Below, one piece after another: positions 1-14,337 of a DNA stretch of 64,000 bases (positions within the stretch are counted from its first letter, which is position 1; the number at the start of each line of letters is the position of its first letter). Source of the DNA: Cavenderia fasciculata (Eukaryota; Evosea; Eumycetozoa; Acytosteliales; Cavenderiaceae); the NCBI RefSeq assembly GCF_000203815.1, contig NW_004457736.1:1706756-1770755 (forward strand). The letters run 5' to 3'. Made by a program: the position numbers and the translations under genes. The notes under the pieces are model-generated. The model saw only the letters and a list, made by a program, of their open reading frames with translations, did no database searches and was not told the DNA's origin.

Positions 1-8
1 AACTCTAC

Positions 9-42
<34 letters not shown>

Positions 43-1449
43 GTAATGTGGTGGTGTGGCCTATTGTGGCTGTGCTATAATTAATATTATAAAGGCAACA
101 AGTAAATTGTCTTGTCTTGATTGTTGTTTTAATATTGTAATTGGTTGGTTAAGATATCGCCAACTATGCGCTATGTTATAAAATTATGACTGTGTTGTTG
201 TTGCTACTGTAAACCATTGACAAGTTATAATTGTTGCTATTGTTATTATTATTTGTAAAGAGGAAGAGCAGTAGTATGATGATCATTAATGAGTGATCTT
301 AATTATTATAATGATCATCATACCCTATGATATATCATACTACTCTACTACTGCCTGCTGAAAAGAGGTAATGTATGTATTGTATTGTATTGGATGAGAA
401 CGATCGGTGGATGATCTAGTCCCTTTTGAGAGTGATCTCACGCACTTGACCCACTTTACCAACCAAATTAATTCACCATCATTGTGATGCTTGTCTATCT
501 GTTGTTGTCTTTTTTTGTACCACCTATAATATATTTTATTTAAAGAAGGGTGTGGGGGAGGGGGAGATTTCTCAATTGGTTGTTGTTGTTTAGCGAGTGT
601 GGGGGTGGTAAAATAAAACAATACAAAATGTTATATGATTGATGAGTTGTGCTTGCAATGGGTAGTCGTCGTTGTCGTTGTTGTTGTTGTTGTTGTTGTT
701 GTTGTTATCGTCGATATATATATATATATCTATATCTTTATGGTGTGTTTGTAATCAGCTGTTGTCGTTAACTTGAATTGCTGCTGTTGTTTGTTGTGAT
801 GGTTTCACACCTACTTATCTAAGAAGAAGAACGAAATGCCTTACTCTTGTGTGTATGTGTGTGTGTATGTGTATGTATGTACGCTCGTAGTGCTAATCTA
901 TAGCAATGAATGAATGAGGTTGCCGACTTTGTTTGTACAAACAAAGATATTGTCGAAACAGCAAAAGCAAAACCAAATCCCAGTCAATGGTGATTGTAGT
1001 AGGTGGTGCTTTCGGAAAGGATGGTAAAAGGTGGGGGGACACCTTGATGTTTGTGGGCACTTCTTTTTTATTAATAATCAACAGAAATATCAGCTGCCCA
1101 ACCCACCCAAGATATCTTTGCCTTTAAAGGAAAATCTTTGTTTTTGTTCAAAAAAAAAAAATCTATCTTCCTTTTCTTGGTTACGATTATTATTATTCTA
1201 TGTTTTTTATTTTCTATCTATAATTATACCTTTAATATATATTTGTGATTGTCGATCTATATAGATATATATATTTATATTTATTTATAAAAGGAAGTGA
1301 TGAGAAAAAAGGTAACTTTGTTTTTAAAAAAAAAAAAAAAAAAAACGTTTACTCGAGCCATGTGGGTCTTAAAAAAAACCTCATGGATCTCAACACCCAG
1401 AGAATCTAGATTCGTGAATGAGATCTTGATCCTCATAGTATTTATTTAT
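1..1449. other. Spacer without a recognisable gene; simple repeats
   Basis: I see no convincing coding region. The stretch holds GTT/TGT runs (about 9-45 and 668-705), a TA run (about 713-730), GT/GTAT runs (about 845-885) and a poly(A) tract near 1326-1345. A cluster of overlapping inverted repeats lies at 268-354 (see findings). Short ORFs here are low-complexity readings of these repeats. The right part is the 3' flank of the FNIP gene. Confidence 0.6.
268..354. repeat. Nested inverted repeats
   Basis: A perfect 15-nt arm at 274-288 (GTATGATGATCATTA) is complementary to 309-323, with a 20-nt loop. The same left side also pairs in other registers: 270-280 with 334-344 (11 nt) and 268-276 with 346-354 (9 nt). 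The segment could therefore form alternative hairpins. No function can be assigned. Confidence 0.7.
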
Positions 1450-3267
1450 TTATTCTTTCTTTCTTTCTTTAAAGTGATAACTTTTTAATATTTTAATTAA
1501 ATTATAAATAGAAAACATTGTATTTAATTCTGCGCTATCCATTTGGTCCATTTTTTTATCTATTTGAGTGTCTACAAGATTGTTGATAATACATCCTTGT
1601 AGCCTATTCGTGAGTACGAGGATGACTGAAGGTGACAACTTTCTAAATGACAATTTAGTCACACATGCCATCTCTGAAGAATCTAGCATGGCCACCTTGA
1701 TCTTGAAGGCATGTAAAAAGATGGTTGGGAGATGATTGGTAGAGGAAACTGATATCGATGACATGGGCAAGGTAACCTCTCCAATAAAAGTAATATCTCC
1801 AACTACAAACTTATCAATGTAGGTTATACGCTTGAGAGTGTTTGGTAAATTTTGAGGATACTTGAACTGCTCTTGTTGTTTGAGATGAATTGATTTACTA
1901 AAAAGAGGATTAATGAAATCTGGAAGTGAATAGGAGAGATGTTCTATTTGACTATTCTCCAACGAGTTATGGATAAAGGAAGGTTCTGTATTTTTAATAA
2001 CCAACTTTTTGAGACTAGGAGGAATAAAGTCTGGTTCGATTTCAATGTGATGACAGAGAACCAATTTGGTAAGAGTCGATGGAAGTGGAACGTCTATAGG
2101 ATCGGTATAAGAGTCTCCAAGACATAGATGCAAGAGACCACTAGGAGGTAAAATACCATCTAGAGTATTTTCATCATAACCATCACCAATGTCCAAATAG
2201 GTCAGTGATGGTGGAATGGATCGATGATCCAACTCACCGTCAAAACGTGGTCCAAGTGTAATGGATTGAACACTAGTGTCTTGTGGAAGTTGATTCAATG
2301 CGATGGCATGACCATCAAATGCAAGATATCGTAAGCTTTTAGGTATGAAATTACTTGAAAGATAACTTCTTCCCAAAATGAGAAGTTGGCAACTAGCAGG
2401 TACAACACCACTTGCTATCGATCGATGGTAGTTTGATGCAAACTGTATTTCCTTGATACCACTAGGAAAGATACCTGGCAGCAAATCTACATCAAAACCA
2501 AAGCCAAAAGTAATTGATTTGAGTGAGGGTGGTAGTAATCCAAGTGGCAAAGGTTGATTGAATTTTTGACCAAAAACAATCTTCTCTAGACCATCTGGGA
2601 ACACTCCTACTTGTAGTGGTTGGTTAAAAAAGAGACCAAACGATATAAAACGTAATGAACTTGGTAATGCTCCCAACTCTATTGGTTTATCAAAGTACTT
2701 TGAAAAAATAATAGAACTAATGTGATTGGCAATCGAGCCCATTCTTATTGGTTGATTGAATGATTTACCAAATACCAATCTACTACTACTACTATTATTA
2801 TTCTTGTTGGATGTTATTGGATTGTTCCATATATCGACAGGTATTTCAAAGTCGAAATTATAAATCAATTCTTCTGCCACCACCACCAAAGATGAAGATT
2901 CATCACTGCTGCTGCTTTCTAAAAGTGAAGCATTTCCTCGTTGTTGATCTTCCTCCACAACAGTAGTGCTTTGATCAAATGGATCGATTAGATGAAATCG
3001 ATCAAGAATCGATCGATTGATACTCTTTTGAAATGATCGTAATGTAGATGCTTTGTATTTGATTGTATTGATAAAATGAATCTTCTTTTCAACATTTACC
3101 AAGTCTATATCACCAGGTGCACAAAAGATTAAACGATCTTTAAATCTATAAAAAAGATCTTTACATGTAAATACTAAACATATCTTATCAATGTCATCAA
3201 TTAGATGTAATATTTGATGTATTATAAAATGAGGTAATCTTTGAACAGTAGATAATGTTGTGGTCAT
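1450..3267 (-). CDS. FNIP-repeat protein with F-box-like N-terminus
   Basis: Single-exon gene of 605 aa. The first 45 or so residues (LPHFIIHQIL..., a short helix-rich block) resemble the degenerate F-box-like start of dictyostelid FNIP proteins. From about residue 170 there are tandem repeats of about 22 residues with the cores FNQP, FDKP and FNQPL followed by a LPxSL/FPxGL turn and a hydrophobic strand: the FNIP/leucine-rich-like repeats massively expanded in social amoebae. The C-terminus degenerates into unrepeated sequence. Family members are thought to be protein-interaction or ubiquitin-ligase adaptors, but no individual function can be given. The gene lies tail-on to the repeat-rich left end and is followed on the same strand, 480 bp upstream, by the P-type ATPase. 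Confidence 0.85.
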   Translation of the reverse strand: MTTTLSTVQRLPHFIIHQILHLIDDIDKICLVFTCKDLFYRFKDRLIFCAPGDIDLVNVEKKIHFINTIKYKASTLRSFQKSINRSILDRFHLIDPFDQSTTVVEEDQQRGNASLLESSSSDESSSLVVVAEELIYNFDFEIPVDIWNNPITSNKNNNSSSSRLVFGKSFNQPIRMGSIANHISSIIFSKYFDKPIELGALPSSLRFISFGLFFNQPLQVGVFPDGLEKIVFGQKFNQPLPLGLLPPSLKSITFGFGFDVDLLPGIFPSGIKEIQFASNYHRSIASGVVPASCQLLILGRSYLSSNFIPKSLRYLAFDGHAIALNQLPQDTSVQSITLGPRFDGELDHRSIPPSLTYLDIGDGYDENTLDGILPPSGLLHLCLGDSYTDPIDVPLPSTLTKLVLCHHIEIEPDFIPPSLKKLVIKNTEPSFIHNSLENSQIEHLSYSLPDFINPLFSKSIHLKQQEQFKYPQNLPNTLKRITYIDKFVVGDITFIGEVTLPMSSISVSSTNHLPTIFLHAFKIKVAMLDSSEMACVTKLSFRKLSPSVILVLTNRLQGCIINNLVDTQIDKKMDQMDSAELNTMFSIYNLIKILKSYHFKERKKE

Positions 3268-3747
3268 GAGAGTGAGTTGCTAAAGATCTTCTTTAATAAT
3301 AAATAAAACTTCAAAGTTCAAAAAGATGTCCCAAAAAAAAAAAAATATTATTATCTGGAAAATATTTGAAATTGATAATGGTTGATCGATCAATCCAACT
3401 TGGAGTGATATTTTATTAAAAAAGCTATTGATTTGGGGAGTGAAGATCTTGTTGCAATGAAAGACCTACAGATAAGGTTAAGCATGTTGGTTGGTTGGTT
3501 GGTTATTATTTTTTTTGTTTTTTTTTTTTTTTTGTTTGTTGTTGATACTCTCTTGTTGTTGTAAAAGTAGTTGGGTTTTATGAATGATGATATTACGGGT
3601 ATGTTAAATCGAGCAATGGTGAATTGTTAACAAATCACCAATATAGAGTGTGTTTTGAAAAAATATTGGTTGTTTGTTGTTTGTATTATTATTTAAATAT
3701 GTTTGTAGAGGGAGGGGGGATTGTATTTCTTTCTTTCTTTCTTTCTA
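3268..3747. other. Spacer between FNIP gene and ATPase gene
   Basis: AT-rich spacer of 480 bp with a GGTT tetranucleotide run (about 3488-3505), T-runs near 3509-3535 and a TTTC tetranucleotide run just before the ATPase stop codon (about 3727-3747). It should contain the FNIP promoter and the ATPase 3' end. I see no gene or RNA signature. Confidence 0.6.
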
Positions 3748-6606
3748 TTACAACCATTCTTTGAATAGAGTCATATAAATCTTTTTAACGATTTGAGTAA
3801 AGAGGAAATAACCAACAAAAGAAGCAGCAAGACCTGGATAGTACCAAAGTGGAAGAGCTTGCATACCAAGGAAATCACCGAGTGGAGTGTATGGAATGGC
3901 GACACCGGCGACACCAACCCAGAGAGTGTTGAGAGTAAGTTGCCACGAACCCCAACGTTGTAGGAATGGAATCTTTTGAGTACGAATCATATGAACAATG
4001 ATAACCTGAGTGATAAGACCTTCGACGTACCAACCAGTTTGGAAGATTTTAGCATGATGAGCACTGTTCCAACCGAGATACCACCACATGTAGGAAAAGG
4101 TGGTGACATCGAAAATCGAAGAGATTGGACCGAGGAACACCATGAAACGGAACAAACTTTTAACAGACCATGGATGTGGTGTTCTAAGGAACTCTTCATC
4201 GACATTGTCCCATGGGATGGCAATTTGTGAGAAATCATAGAGGAGGTTTTGTGTGAGCAATTGCAATGGTTGCATTGGAATGAATGGTAACCAGGCAGAG
4301 GCAACCAACATGGAAAAGACGTTACCAAAGTTGGATGAAGCTGCCATCTTGATGTACTTGATAGTGTTGGCATGTGTTGTACGACCGGTGGTAATGGCTT
4401 GGTTGATGACGTTTAATGACTTTTCTAGTAGAATAATATCAGAGGCATCCTTGGCAATATTGGTGGCAGTGTCGACAGAGATACCAATATCGGCTTCACG
4501 GAGTGCAAGAGCATCATTGATACCGTCTCCCAAGAAACCAACTGTATGTTTGTGACGTTTCAATGCACGAACAACATTGTACTTTTGGATTGGTGTAAGC
4601 TTGGCAAAGAGAGTGCATTCTTCGACGATTCTGTTAAAATCTTCTTCATCAACCTCTTCGAGTTCTGGACCAGAGATGACACGTGACACATCGATACCTA
4701 CGTCACGACAAATCTTTTTGGCAACGGCAAGATTGTCACCGGTGAGTACCTTTACTTGAACATTATTTTTAGTGAGGAGAGCAATAGCATCGGCACAATC
4801 AGCCTTTGGTGGATCGATAAAAGAAAGGAAACCTTGGAATACAAGTTCGTTTTCATCCTTTTTTACATCGTATGCATAGTCGCCGTTGACATTGACTTGT
4901 TTGCTGGCAACACAGAGTACACGAAGACCATCGATATTGAGTTCATCGGTAATGTTGAGTAATTGCTTTCTAGAGTCACGATCGAGTTGTTGGATTCGAC
5001 CACCTTCGCAGGCCATAGATGAGCAGCAGGAGAGCACTTCTTCTACGGCACCTTTGCAAACCATAAAGTGTGATTGCTCACCTTCCTTTTGGAGAATAAC
5101 AGATACACGACGACGAGTAAAATCAAATGGGAATTCATCGATCAACTTGTAGTTTGGTGTAGTGGCTCCATACTTTTCTTCGTGAACACTGATAATAGAG
5201 ACATCGAGAACATTCTTGAGACCTCTTTGGAAATTGGAATTGAGGAAACCAAACTTGAGAACATCTTCATTCTCTTTCTTGTCACCACCAATATAATCGG
5301 TCAATTTGACATCATCTTCTGTCAATGTACCGGTCTTGTCGGAACACAAAACATCCATGGCACCCATATTTTGAATTGAACTGAGTTGTTTGACGATGGT
5401 TTTTTTTCTTGACATATCCGATGCTCCCTTTGCAAGGTTTGCATTTAAAATCATTGGAAGCATTTCTGGTGTTAAACTAAAAATTAAAATAATAATTAAA
5501 TAAATAAATTTGTTGTTCTTTTTTTTCTTTTCTTTTGTTTTTTTTTTTTGTTTTTTCCAAACATACCCAATAGCAACAGAAAGACCAAACATAGCAGAAT
5601 CATACCAATCATGAGTAGTAATACCATTGATTGTAACGACGATTGGAACCATGATGAGACCAAAACCCATGAGAAGATAGGCAACCTTTTTGACACCGAC
5701 ATCAAAAGCATTGGTAGTTTGAGTGCTAGTAAGAATTTCAGAGATGGAAGAGATGTAGGTGGTTGGACCAGTTTCAAAGACAACACCAAGACCACTACCA
5801 GATACAATGTTGGTAGACATTAAACAAATGTTTGGTGTGTCAAAGATAGAGGTTGGTGTTTCCGATGCAAATGCCGACTTTTCAACTGGCAAAAACTCAC
5901 CAGTTAGCGATGATTGAGAAACGTAGAGACTGTTTGATTCCAAGATACGGACATCACCTGGGAATACATCACCTGCCTTTAATGGAATGAGTTCACCTGG
6001 AACAACGTCTTCCATATCAATCTTCATATCGACACCACCACGACGAACGGTAATGGTAGTCTTGATGAGTGACTTGAGATGGTTAAAGGCCTTTGTCGAT
6101 TTTCTTTCTTCGTAGAAACGTAAACCAGCTGACAAGAGAACCATAAACATGACAACGGAAAAGGTTGGAACATCGTTGGTGGCAATGGAAACGACGGCAA
6201 TAACGGTCAATACGATATTGAATGGATGTGAAAGAGCGTTAAACAATAACTTCCACCATGGAGTTGGTTTGACAGTCTTGATAACGTTGCGACCAAACTC
6301 TTGAATACGACGATCGGCTTCTTGTTGAGAGAGACCAGTGTCTGGTGTTTGTGTGCGATGTAACATGGCATCCTTGTCCAATGCTGACAATTGTTTAAAC
6401 TTTTCATGAAACTCTTTTTCTTTGTTTGGATCCTTTTCGGTTTTTTTAGAAGACTCTTTGAGGCCTACAGCCACCAATATTCTTGTTCCAAAACCTTCCT
6501 TTTTACTGTCTCTTGGTATATATTTTACTGGTGGTGTATTGGCATCGCCTTGAATTGAAATTGATGCATCAGAGATTAATTTCTCTTTCTCTTGATGATT
6601 TACCAT
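3748..6606 (-). CDS. Magnesium-translocating P-type ATPase (P3B, MgtA-like)
   Basis: Two exons (6606..5567 and 5476..3748) give 922 aa, close to bacterial MgtA (about 900). The 90-nt intron (5566..5477, GTATGT...TTTTAG) has no in-frame stop; read through it would add 30 Lys-rich residues, while splicing restores the membrane segment SVAIG-LTPEMLPMI. Seen: actuator loop SLTGEFLPVEK, phosphorylation site SDKTGTLTE (Asp near residue 393), hinge GDGINDALALREADIGIS, and a run of C-terminal membrane helices. Known: P3B pumps use ATP to bring Mg2+ into the cell and are mainly bacterial. Inference: a plasma-membrane or endomembrane Mg2+ importer, perhaps of ancient bacterial origin but domesticated, since it is spliced and has host-like composition. 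The start is the ATG opening the only long acidic/basic N-terminus. Confidence 0.93.
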   Translation of the reverse strand: MVNHQEKEKLISDASISIQGDANTPPVKYIPRDSKKEGFGTRILVAVGLKESSKKTEKDPNKEKEFHEKFKQLSALDKDAMLHRTQTPDTGLSQQEADRRIQEFGRNVIKTVKPTPWWKLLFNALSHPFNIVLTVIAVVSIATNDVPTFSVVMFMVLLSAGLRFYEERKSTKAFNHLKSLIKTTITVRRGGVDMKIDMEDVVPGELIPLKAGDVFPGDVRILESNSLYVSQSSLTGEFLPVEKSAFASETPTSIFDTPNICLMSTNIVSGSGLGVVFETGPTTYISSISEILTSTQTTNAFDVGVKKVAYLLMGFGLIMVPIVVTINGITTHDWYDSAMFGLSVAIGYVWKKQKKKTKEKKKKNNKFIYLIIILIFSLTPEMLPMILNANLAKGASDMSRKKTIVKQLSSIQNMGAMDVLCSDKTGTLTEDDVKLTDYIGGDKKENEDVLKFGFLNSNFQRGLKNVLDVSIISVHEEKYGATTPNYKLIDEFPFDFTRRRVSVILQKEGEQSHFMVCKGAVEEVLSCCSSMACEGGRIQQLDRDSRKQLLNITDELNIDGLRVLCVASKQVNVNGDYAYDVKKDENELVFQGFLSFIDPPKADCADAIALLTKNNVQVKVLTGDNLAVAKKICRDVGIDVSRVISGPELEEVDEEDFNRIVEECTLFAKLTPIQKYNVVRALKRHKHTVGFLGDGINDALALREADIGISVDTATNIAKDASDIILLEKSLNVINQAITTGRTTHANTIKYIKMAASSNFGNVFSMLVASAWLPFIPMQPLQLLTQNLLYDFSQIAIPWDNVDEEFLRTPHPWSVKSLFRFMVFLGPISSIFDVTTFSYMWWYLGWNSAHHAKIFQTGWYVEGLITQVIIVHMIRTQKIPFLQRWGSWQLTLNTLWVGVAGVAIPYTPLGDFLGMQALPLWYYPGLAASFVGYFLFTQIVKKIYMTLFKEWL

Positions 6607-8206
6607 TCTCTCTTACTCTTGTTATTTTTTGTTGTAATATTACTCTAGAGTTGTTGGATGAGTGGGTGAGTGGTGATACAATCTATCGAAAAGAACTTTT
6701 TAATCTTTTCGTTTATCGAATGGATGGATGGATTCGTCGTCGTCGTCGATGTTGTTGTTGGCTAATTAAATTATTGTTATTTTGTTGTTGTTGTTGTTGT
6801 TGTATTTTTGCCTAACGACTCGAATGAATAATCTAACCTAAAATCGTATCGAAAAACAGTACTGTTGTTGGCTGCTGTTTACTGTCCTCTGATGATGTGA
6901 AAAAAAAAGAAAAAAAAAAAAAAAAAGTCAGTATTGTTTTGGTCGACGAGTTCGTTTAGACGTTGATGATGAAGGGAGGAGAAAAGGATCAAGATGACGA
7001 AAAGGGGAAGGAGCAGGTGAGATGAAAAAAAAAATAACAACAAACAAGATAAAAGGGAAATTTCAGATTACACACAACAACAATAAATATTTATATTGTT
7101 TTGTTCCAAATATTCAATTGGAATGACGATGATTCTAAGTTTGTTTGTGCCTATGGGAAAATTTAAAAACAAAAAAAAAAGTAATATAAAATGATAGTGA
7201 TAATAATTGTTGCTGTTTGTTATTGTTGCTGCTGCTCTGTTTCTGTGTGTTGTTGTTGTTGTGATTATATAAAAGAAAAAGAAAATAAACCAACATTGCA
7301 AGTGATCTCTTATTTGAATTTTACTTTAATCAAAAACTCTCATTTAATCAAAGAGACAATAATAATGCAAGTATAACACACGATAAGGATTGGTGCCAGT
7401 GTTACCTGAGGTAAAACAATTGTTGTGGAAAATGGAATGTTATAATGAAAAATCTTAAAGATATTGGTTTTTAATGTACTGTTGTTGCAATGTGAGAATA
7501 CTGCGATGACGATGACAACAGAATTTTTACCACAAACACACAACACCTACTCCTCCCACGCATACTAGCTGTCTGTCCACACCCACCACACATACTTTTT
7601 AAAACACTGCTGCTTACAGAGAGAGATAAAAGTTTTCTCTTTTTCTTTTGTGTTATACCAAACCAAAGGTCAGAGCTCGAGAGAGAACTGCAGACTTTTA
7701 AAAGCACAAGTTAATCAACCAAAGTCTGAAAACCTTGCTCCCAGGAATTCGTCGTACCAAGATATCTATCTATAAAAAAAACCTCGTGGCGTGATTTTTT
7801 GGCAGTTGAAACGTTGGAGAACCTTTCGAAAAAAGAATCGAAATGGCGCCGACAGAGATCCCACATGTGAGAAAAATCTTTCGGGAAACAACGAAAGTTA
7901 GATACGATGTTGTCGGGTGGTATTCAGGTCCAAAAAAAACCATCAAACGAAACATGTTGGATCGAATTTTATTTGTCATGAGTAATAGTAGAAGAAGGTT
8001 CAAGAAACTGTTGAAGAGAGAACAGAGAACAGTTCTCTTATTGTGAAAATAGTTTGCCAAAGACAAAAGAGCGATCACTTTACTTTTGTATAAATCATAT
8101 GATTGGTCGATATGAGATGGATGGATGGATGGATGGATGGATGGATGGATGGATGGATTGGATTGGTTGACGGAGAAACAGACATTTACTCTTGAAAAGT
8201 ACAAGA
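6607..8206. other. 1.6-kb spacer with simple repeats
   Basis: No supportable gene. It contains the ATPase upstream region with GTT runs, poly(A) tracts (about 6900-6926), a low-complexity AC/GTT-rich stretch (7068-7270), and a GGAT tetranucleotide array (about 8112-8158) just downstream of the CCDC43 homologue. A less AT-rich, non-repetitive patch at about 7790-8046 stands out (see findings). ORFs here lack start context, homology and amoeba-like composition. Confidence 0.55.
8112..8158. repeat. (GGAT)n microsatellite
   Basis: About eleven uninterrupted ATGG/GGAT tetranucleotide units, lying 3' of the CCDC43-like gene. Antisense reading gives an artefactual HPSI peptide repeat. Confidence 0.95.
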
Positions 8207-8930
8207 TTATAATCTTCTCTTTTCCTTTTTAGTTGTCTTTTTCTTTTCTTCATCTTTCTTTTGTTTTGCCAAAGCATCTTTATCTCTTTGTACCTTTTTT
8301 TGGTGATCTACTTTTGATCTTTCTCTTTTCTCCTTTTCAGCATCGACAATTCTCTTTGTGTTGACATTGGCACCAAGCGACGATACCGTCTTTGTGAGTT
8401 CTTCTTTTTTTTTATCTGTATTATCTGTATAGATAATATCTCCATTTTCATCTCTATATATTATTAATAATATACATATACAACGTTTGAGTTGGTCAGT
8501 AAGTTGTGGTTATTATCATAATTAAATAATAATAATAATTATTATTAAAAGATAGGGGATTTGTTGTTGTTGTTGTTGTTGTTTTCATATTTATATTTAC
8601 AATTCCTCTGTTTCATCATATCTAGAAATGATTAAATCTCTTCTTCTTTGTTCTTCCTTTGATAGTCTATTGGAAGAGGATTCATCATCGATGATAATCT
8701 CTTCAGATGTTACCTGTTTTATTTTCAATTCCTGTTGCTTTTTTATAATCTCTAACAATTCCTTTTCTTCTTGTTGCTTTTGTTTCTTTGTATCATTGAA
8801 TAATACTATCAACTTTTCTATTAATTCATTACAATGTTGTTCCTATATATTGATTAAAATGTACATTAGAGATATGTTATACCAACAATAGAGCGGCTGA
8901 CGTCGATGAGGTTGTTTTCACATTTCGTTG

Positions 8931-8967
<37 letters not shown>

Positions 8968-9210
8968 ATCCCTCCCAACGATGGCAACAACCATAACAAC
9001 AACAACAATAATAATAATAATAAATAGATAACAACATACGGTAGCAGCAGTGATAGAAGTCATAAATTCAAAGAGTGACTCCTTTTTATCAGAATCACTC
9101 GTGTCATTATCAGCTACGATACCAAATATATAATCTGTAATGGTTCCAGAGTCATCTTCACAACCTAGTTCCTGTACTCCTTGATCAATCGTCTGTTTGA
9201 TGTTCTCCAT
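8207..9210 (-). CDS. CCDC43 homologue
   Basis: Three exons (9210..9040, 8842..8601, 8453..8207) encode 219 aa, very close to animal CCDC43 (about 224). Matches to the family: an N-terminal helical domain (EDDSGTITDYIFGIV, ESLFEFMTSI), a central conserved block SKEEQRRRDLIISRYDE that corresponds to the animal SEEEKQRKAALLAQY segment, and a highly charged C-terminal coiled coil rich in Lys/Glu. The function of the family is poorly defined. Introns are AT-rich; the first (9039..8843) contains an (AT)n tract. Exon 1 starts at the ATG preceding ENIKQTID; an upstream in-frame ATG exists but would add a CT/AT-repeat-encoded peptide. It is head-to-head with the zinc-finger gene, 136 bp apart. Confidence 0.82.
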
Positions 9211-9228
9211 ATCTTTTTCCTTTATCTT

Positions 9229-9260
<32 letters not shown>

Positions 9261-9346
9261 AGATATGTGGTATCGATTTATAACGGTGATGATAAGAGCT
9301 CGACACTTTGTAAAATGTTTTTTATTATTCTTATTATTAATCGATT

Positions 9347-9978
9347 ATGGATATTGTTAATAATGTAGAAAGTAATAATAATAATAATAATAATAATGTT
9401 GATAATGATAATGATAAACATGGATTATCTAAATCTTTATCATCACTTGAAAAACATCAACAACAAGAAGAACAAAGTAGATTAAATACAACAACAACAA
9501 AGAAACAAATCAAACAACAACAAAAAGATTTATGTTCAAAGTTGATATGTAAACATTGTCCATGGATATCATTTACATCGATCACATCATACAAGAATCA
9601 TTTACAAAGCAAGAAACACTCAAGACGTCAATCAAAGAATAATGTTGCAAACACTTGGTCTTGTAAACCTTGTCATTTTAATTTCCCAAATGAAGATGAA
9701 TACGTATGTATTGTATAGATATCTAAATGAAAGAATATTCTTTATTTATTAAACACTTTCTAATAATAATAATCATTTTAAAGATTAAACATACAAATGG
9801 TAAAAGACATTCAATCAAGATTAAAAAAAAAACAAAGATCATCAAACAACAACAATATCCTAAACAATCAATAACAGAACCATATTATGAATGTAATCTA
9901 AAGGAATTGACACAAAGTGAGTTTAAAGAAGAGGAAGAAGATGATGGTGAAGATTTATATCCTTCTCTTGTTGGATAA
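9347..9978 (+). CDS. Two-finger C2H2 (U1/matrin-type) zinc-finger protein
   Basis: Two exons (9347..9703 and 9784..9978) give 183 aa. The N-terminus is Asn/Gln-rich. Two zinc fingers of the form C-x2-C-x12-H-x5-H are visible: CKHC...HLQSKKH and CKPC...HTNGKRH. The second finger is complete only after splicing out the 80-nt intron 9704..9783 (GTATGT...TTTAAAG), which puts the two His into frame and so strongly supports the intron. The wide His spacing is that of the U1-C/matrin/JAZ class, which often binds RNA. The C-terminus is acidic. Specific function unknown; an RNA-processing role is inference. It shares a 136-bp promoter region with the CCDC43 homologue. Confidence 0.78.
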
Positions 9979-10026
9979 TATTTAATATAAATGTTGAATA
10001 ATAATAATACATTTGGTTATCATTAA

Positions 10027-13671
<3,645 letters not shown>

Positions 13672-13885
13672 TATCTTTGTTTCATTATTATTTAATGATC
13701 GAATAATACTAATAGTATTTTGGTGATGGTTTATTCTTCATTGGGAAAAAAATATGCAAAAATTTAATTTAAATTTAATTTACTTTTGTTCACACACTGA
13801 GTTGGTCTCTTTTTTTCACTCTCTTTTTAATACATATAAATATATATTATTATTAGTTTATATAATATAATATTATATATAAGCG

Positions 13886-14288
13886 ATGAACCAGCACCTG
13901 GATCAACGCAACCCAGGTGATAATTACAATAACAATACAAACAACAGTAGTACTACTCCTACTACTACAACTGCTACTGCTGATAATCAACAACAACAAC
14001 AACAACAACAATCAAGTCCTTTACCATATTCTAGTACAGTTGTAGCTGCAGGAATAACAAGAATGGAGATTGAAGAAAAGAGTGGTGGCCACCATACACA
14101 AAGACCACCACCACAAGGTAGTCCCTTACAACAACAACATCAACATCATACAGGCATTTCAAACACATATAATAATAATAATACTAATAGAATAGATGAA
14201 GAATATATTGATGACCATCACCATCATCATCATCATCACCAACAACAACATCATCATCACCATGATCAACAACAACATCAACATCATC

Positions 14289-14337
<49 letters not shown>

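Noticed and set aside
340-621. 93-codon minus-strand ORF
   Set aside because: Lys/Gln/Pro low-complexity reading of repeats, no homology and no intron context.
5477-5566. Reading the ATPase as a single 952-aa ORF
   Set aside because: The Lys-rich 30-residue insertion breaks the conserved membrane motif before LTPEMLP and has perfect GTATGT/TTTTAG borders, so it is an intron.
7068-7301. Minus ORF with Thr/Asn runs
   Set aside because: Antisense of GTT/GAT repeats; composition only.
7843-8046. Plus-strand 67-codon ORF and the overlapping minus ORF 7770..8204
   Set aside because: No recognisable domain; the minus ORF includes the GGAT repeat. The DNA is kept as a possible ncRNA patch instead.
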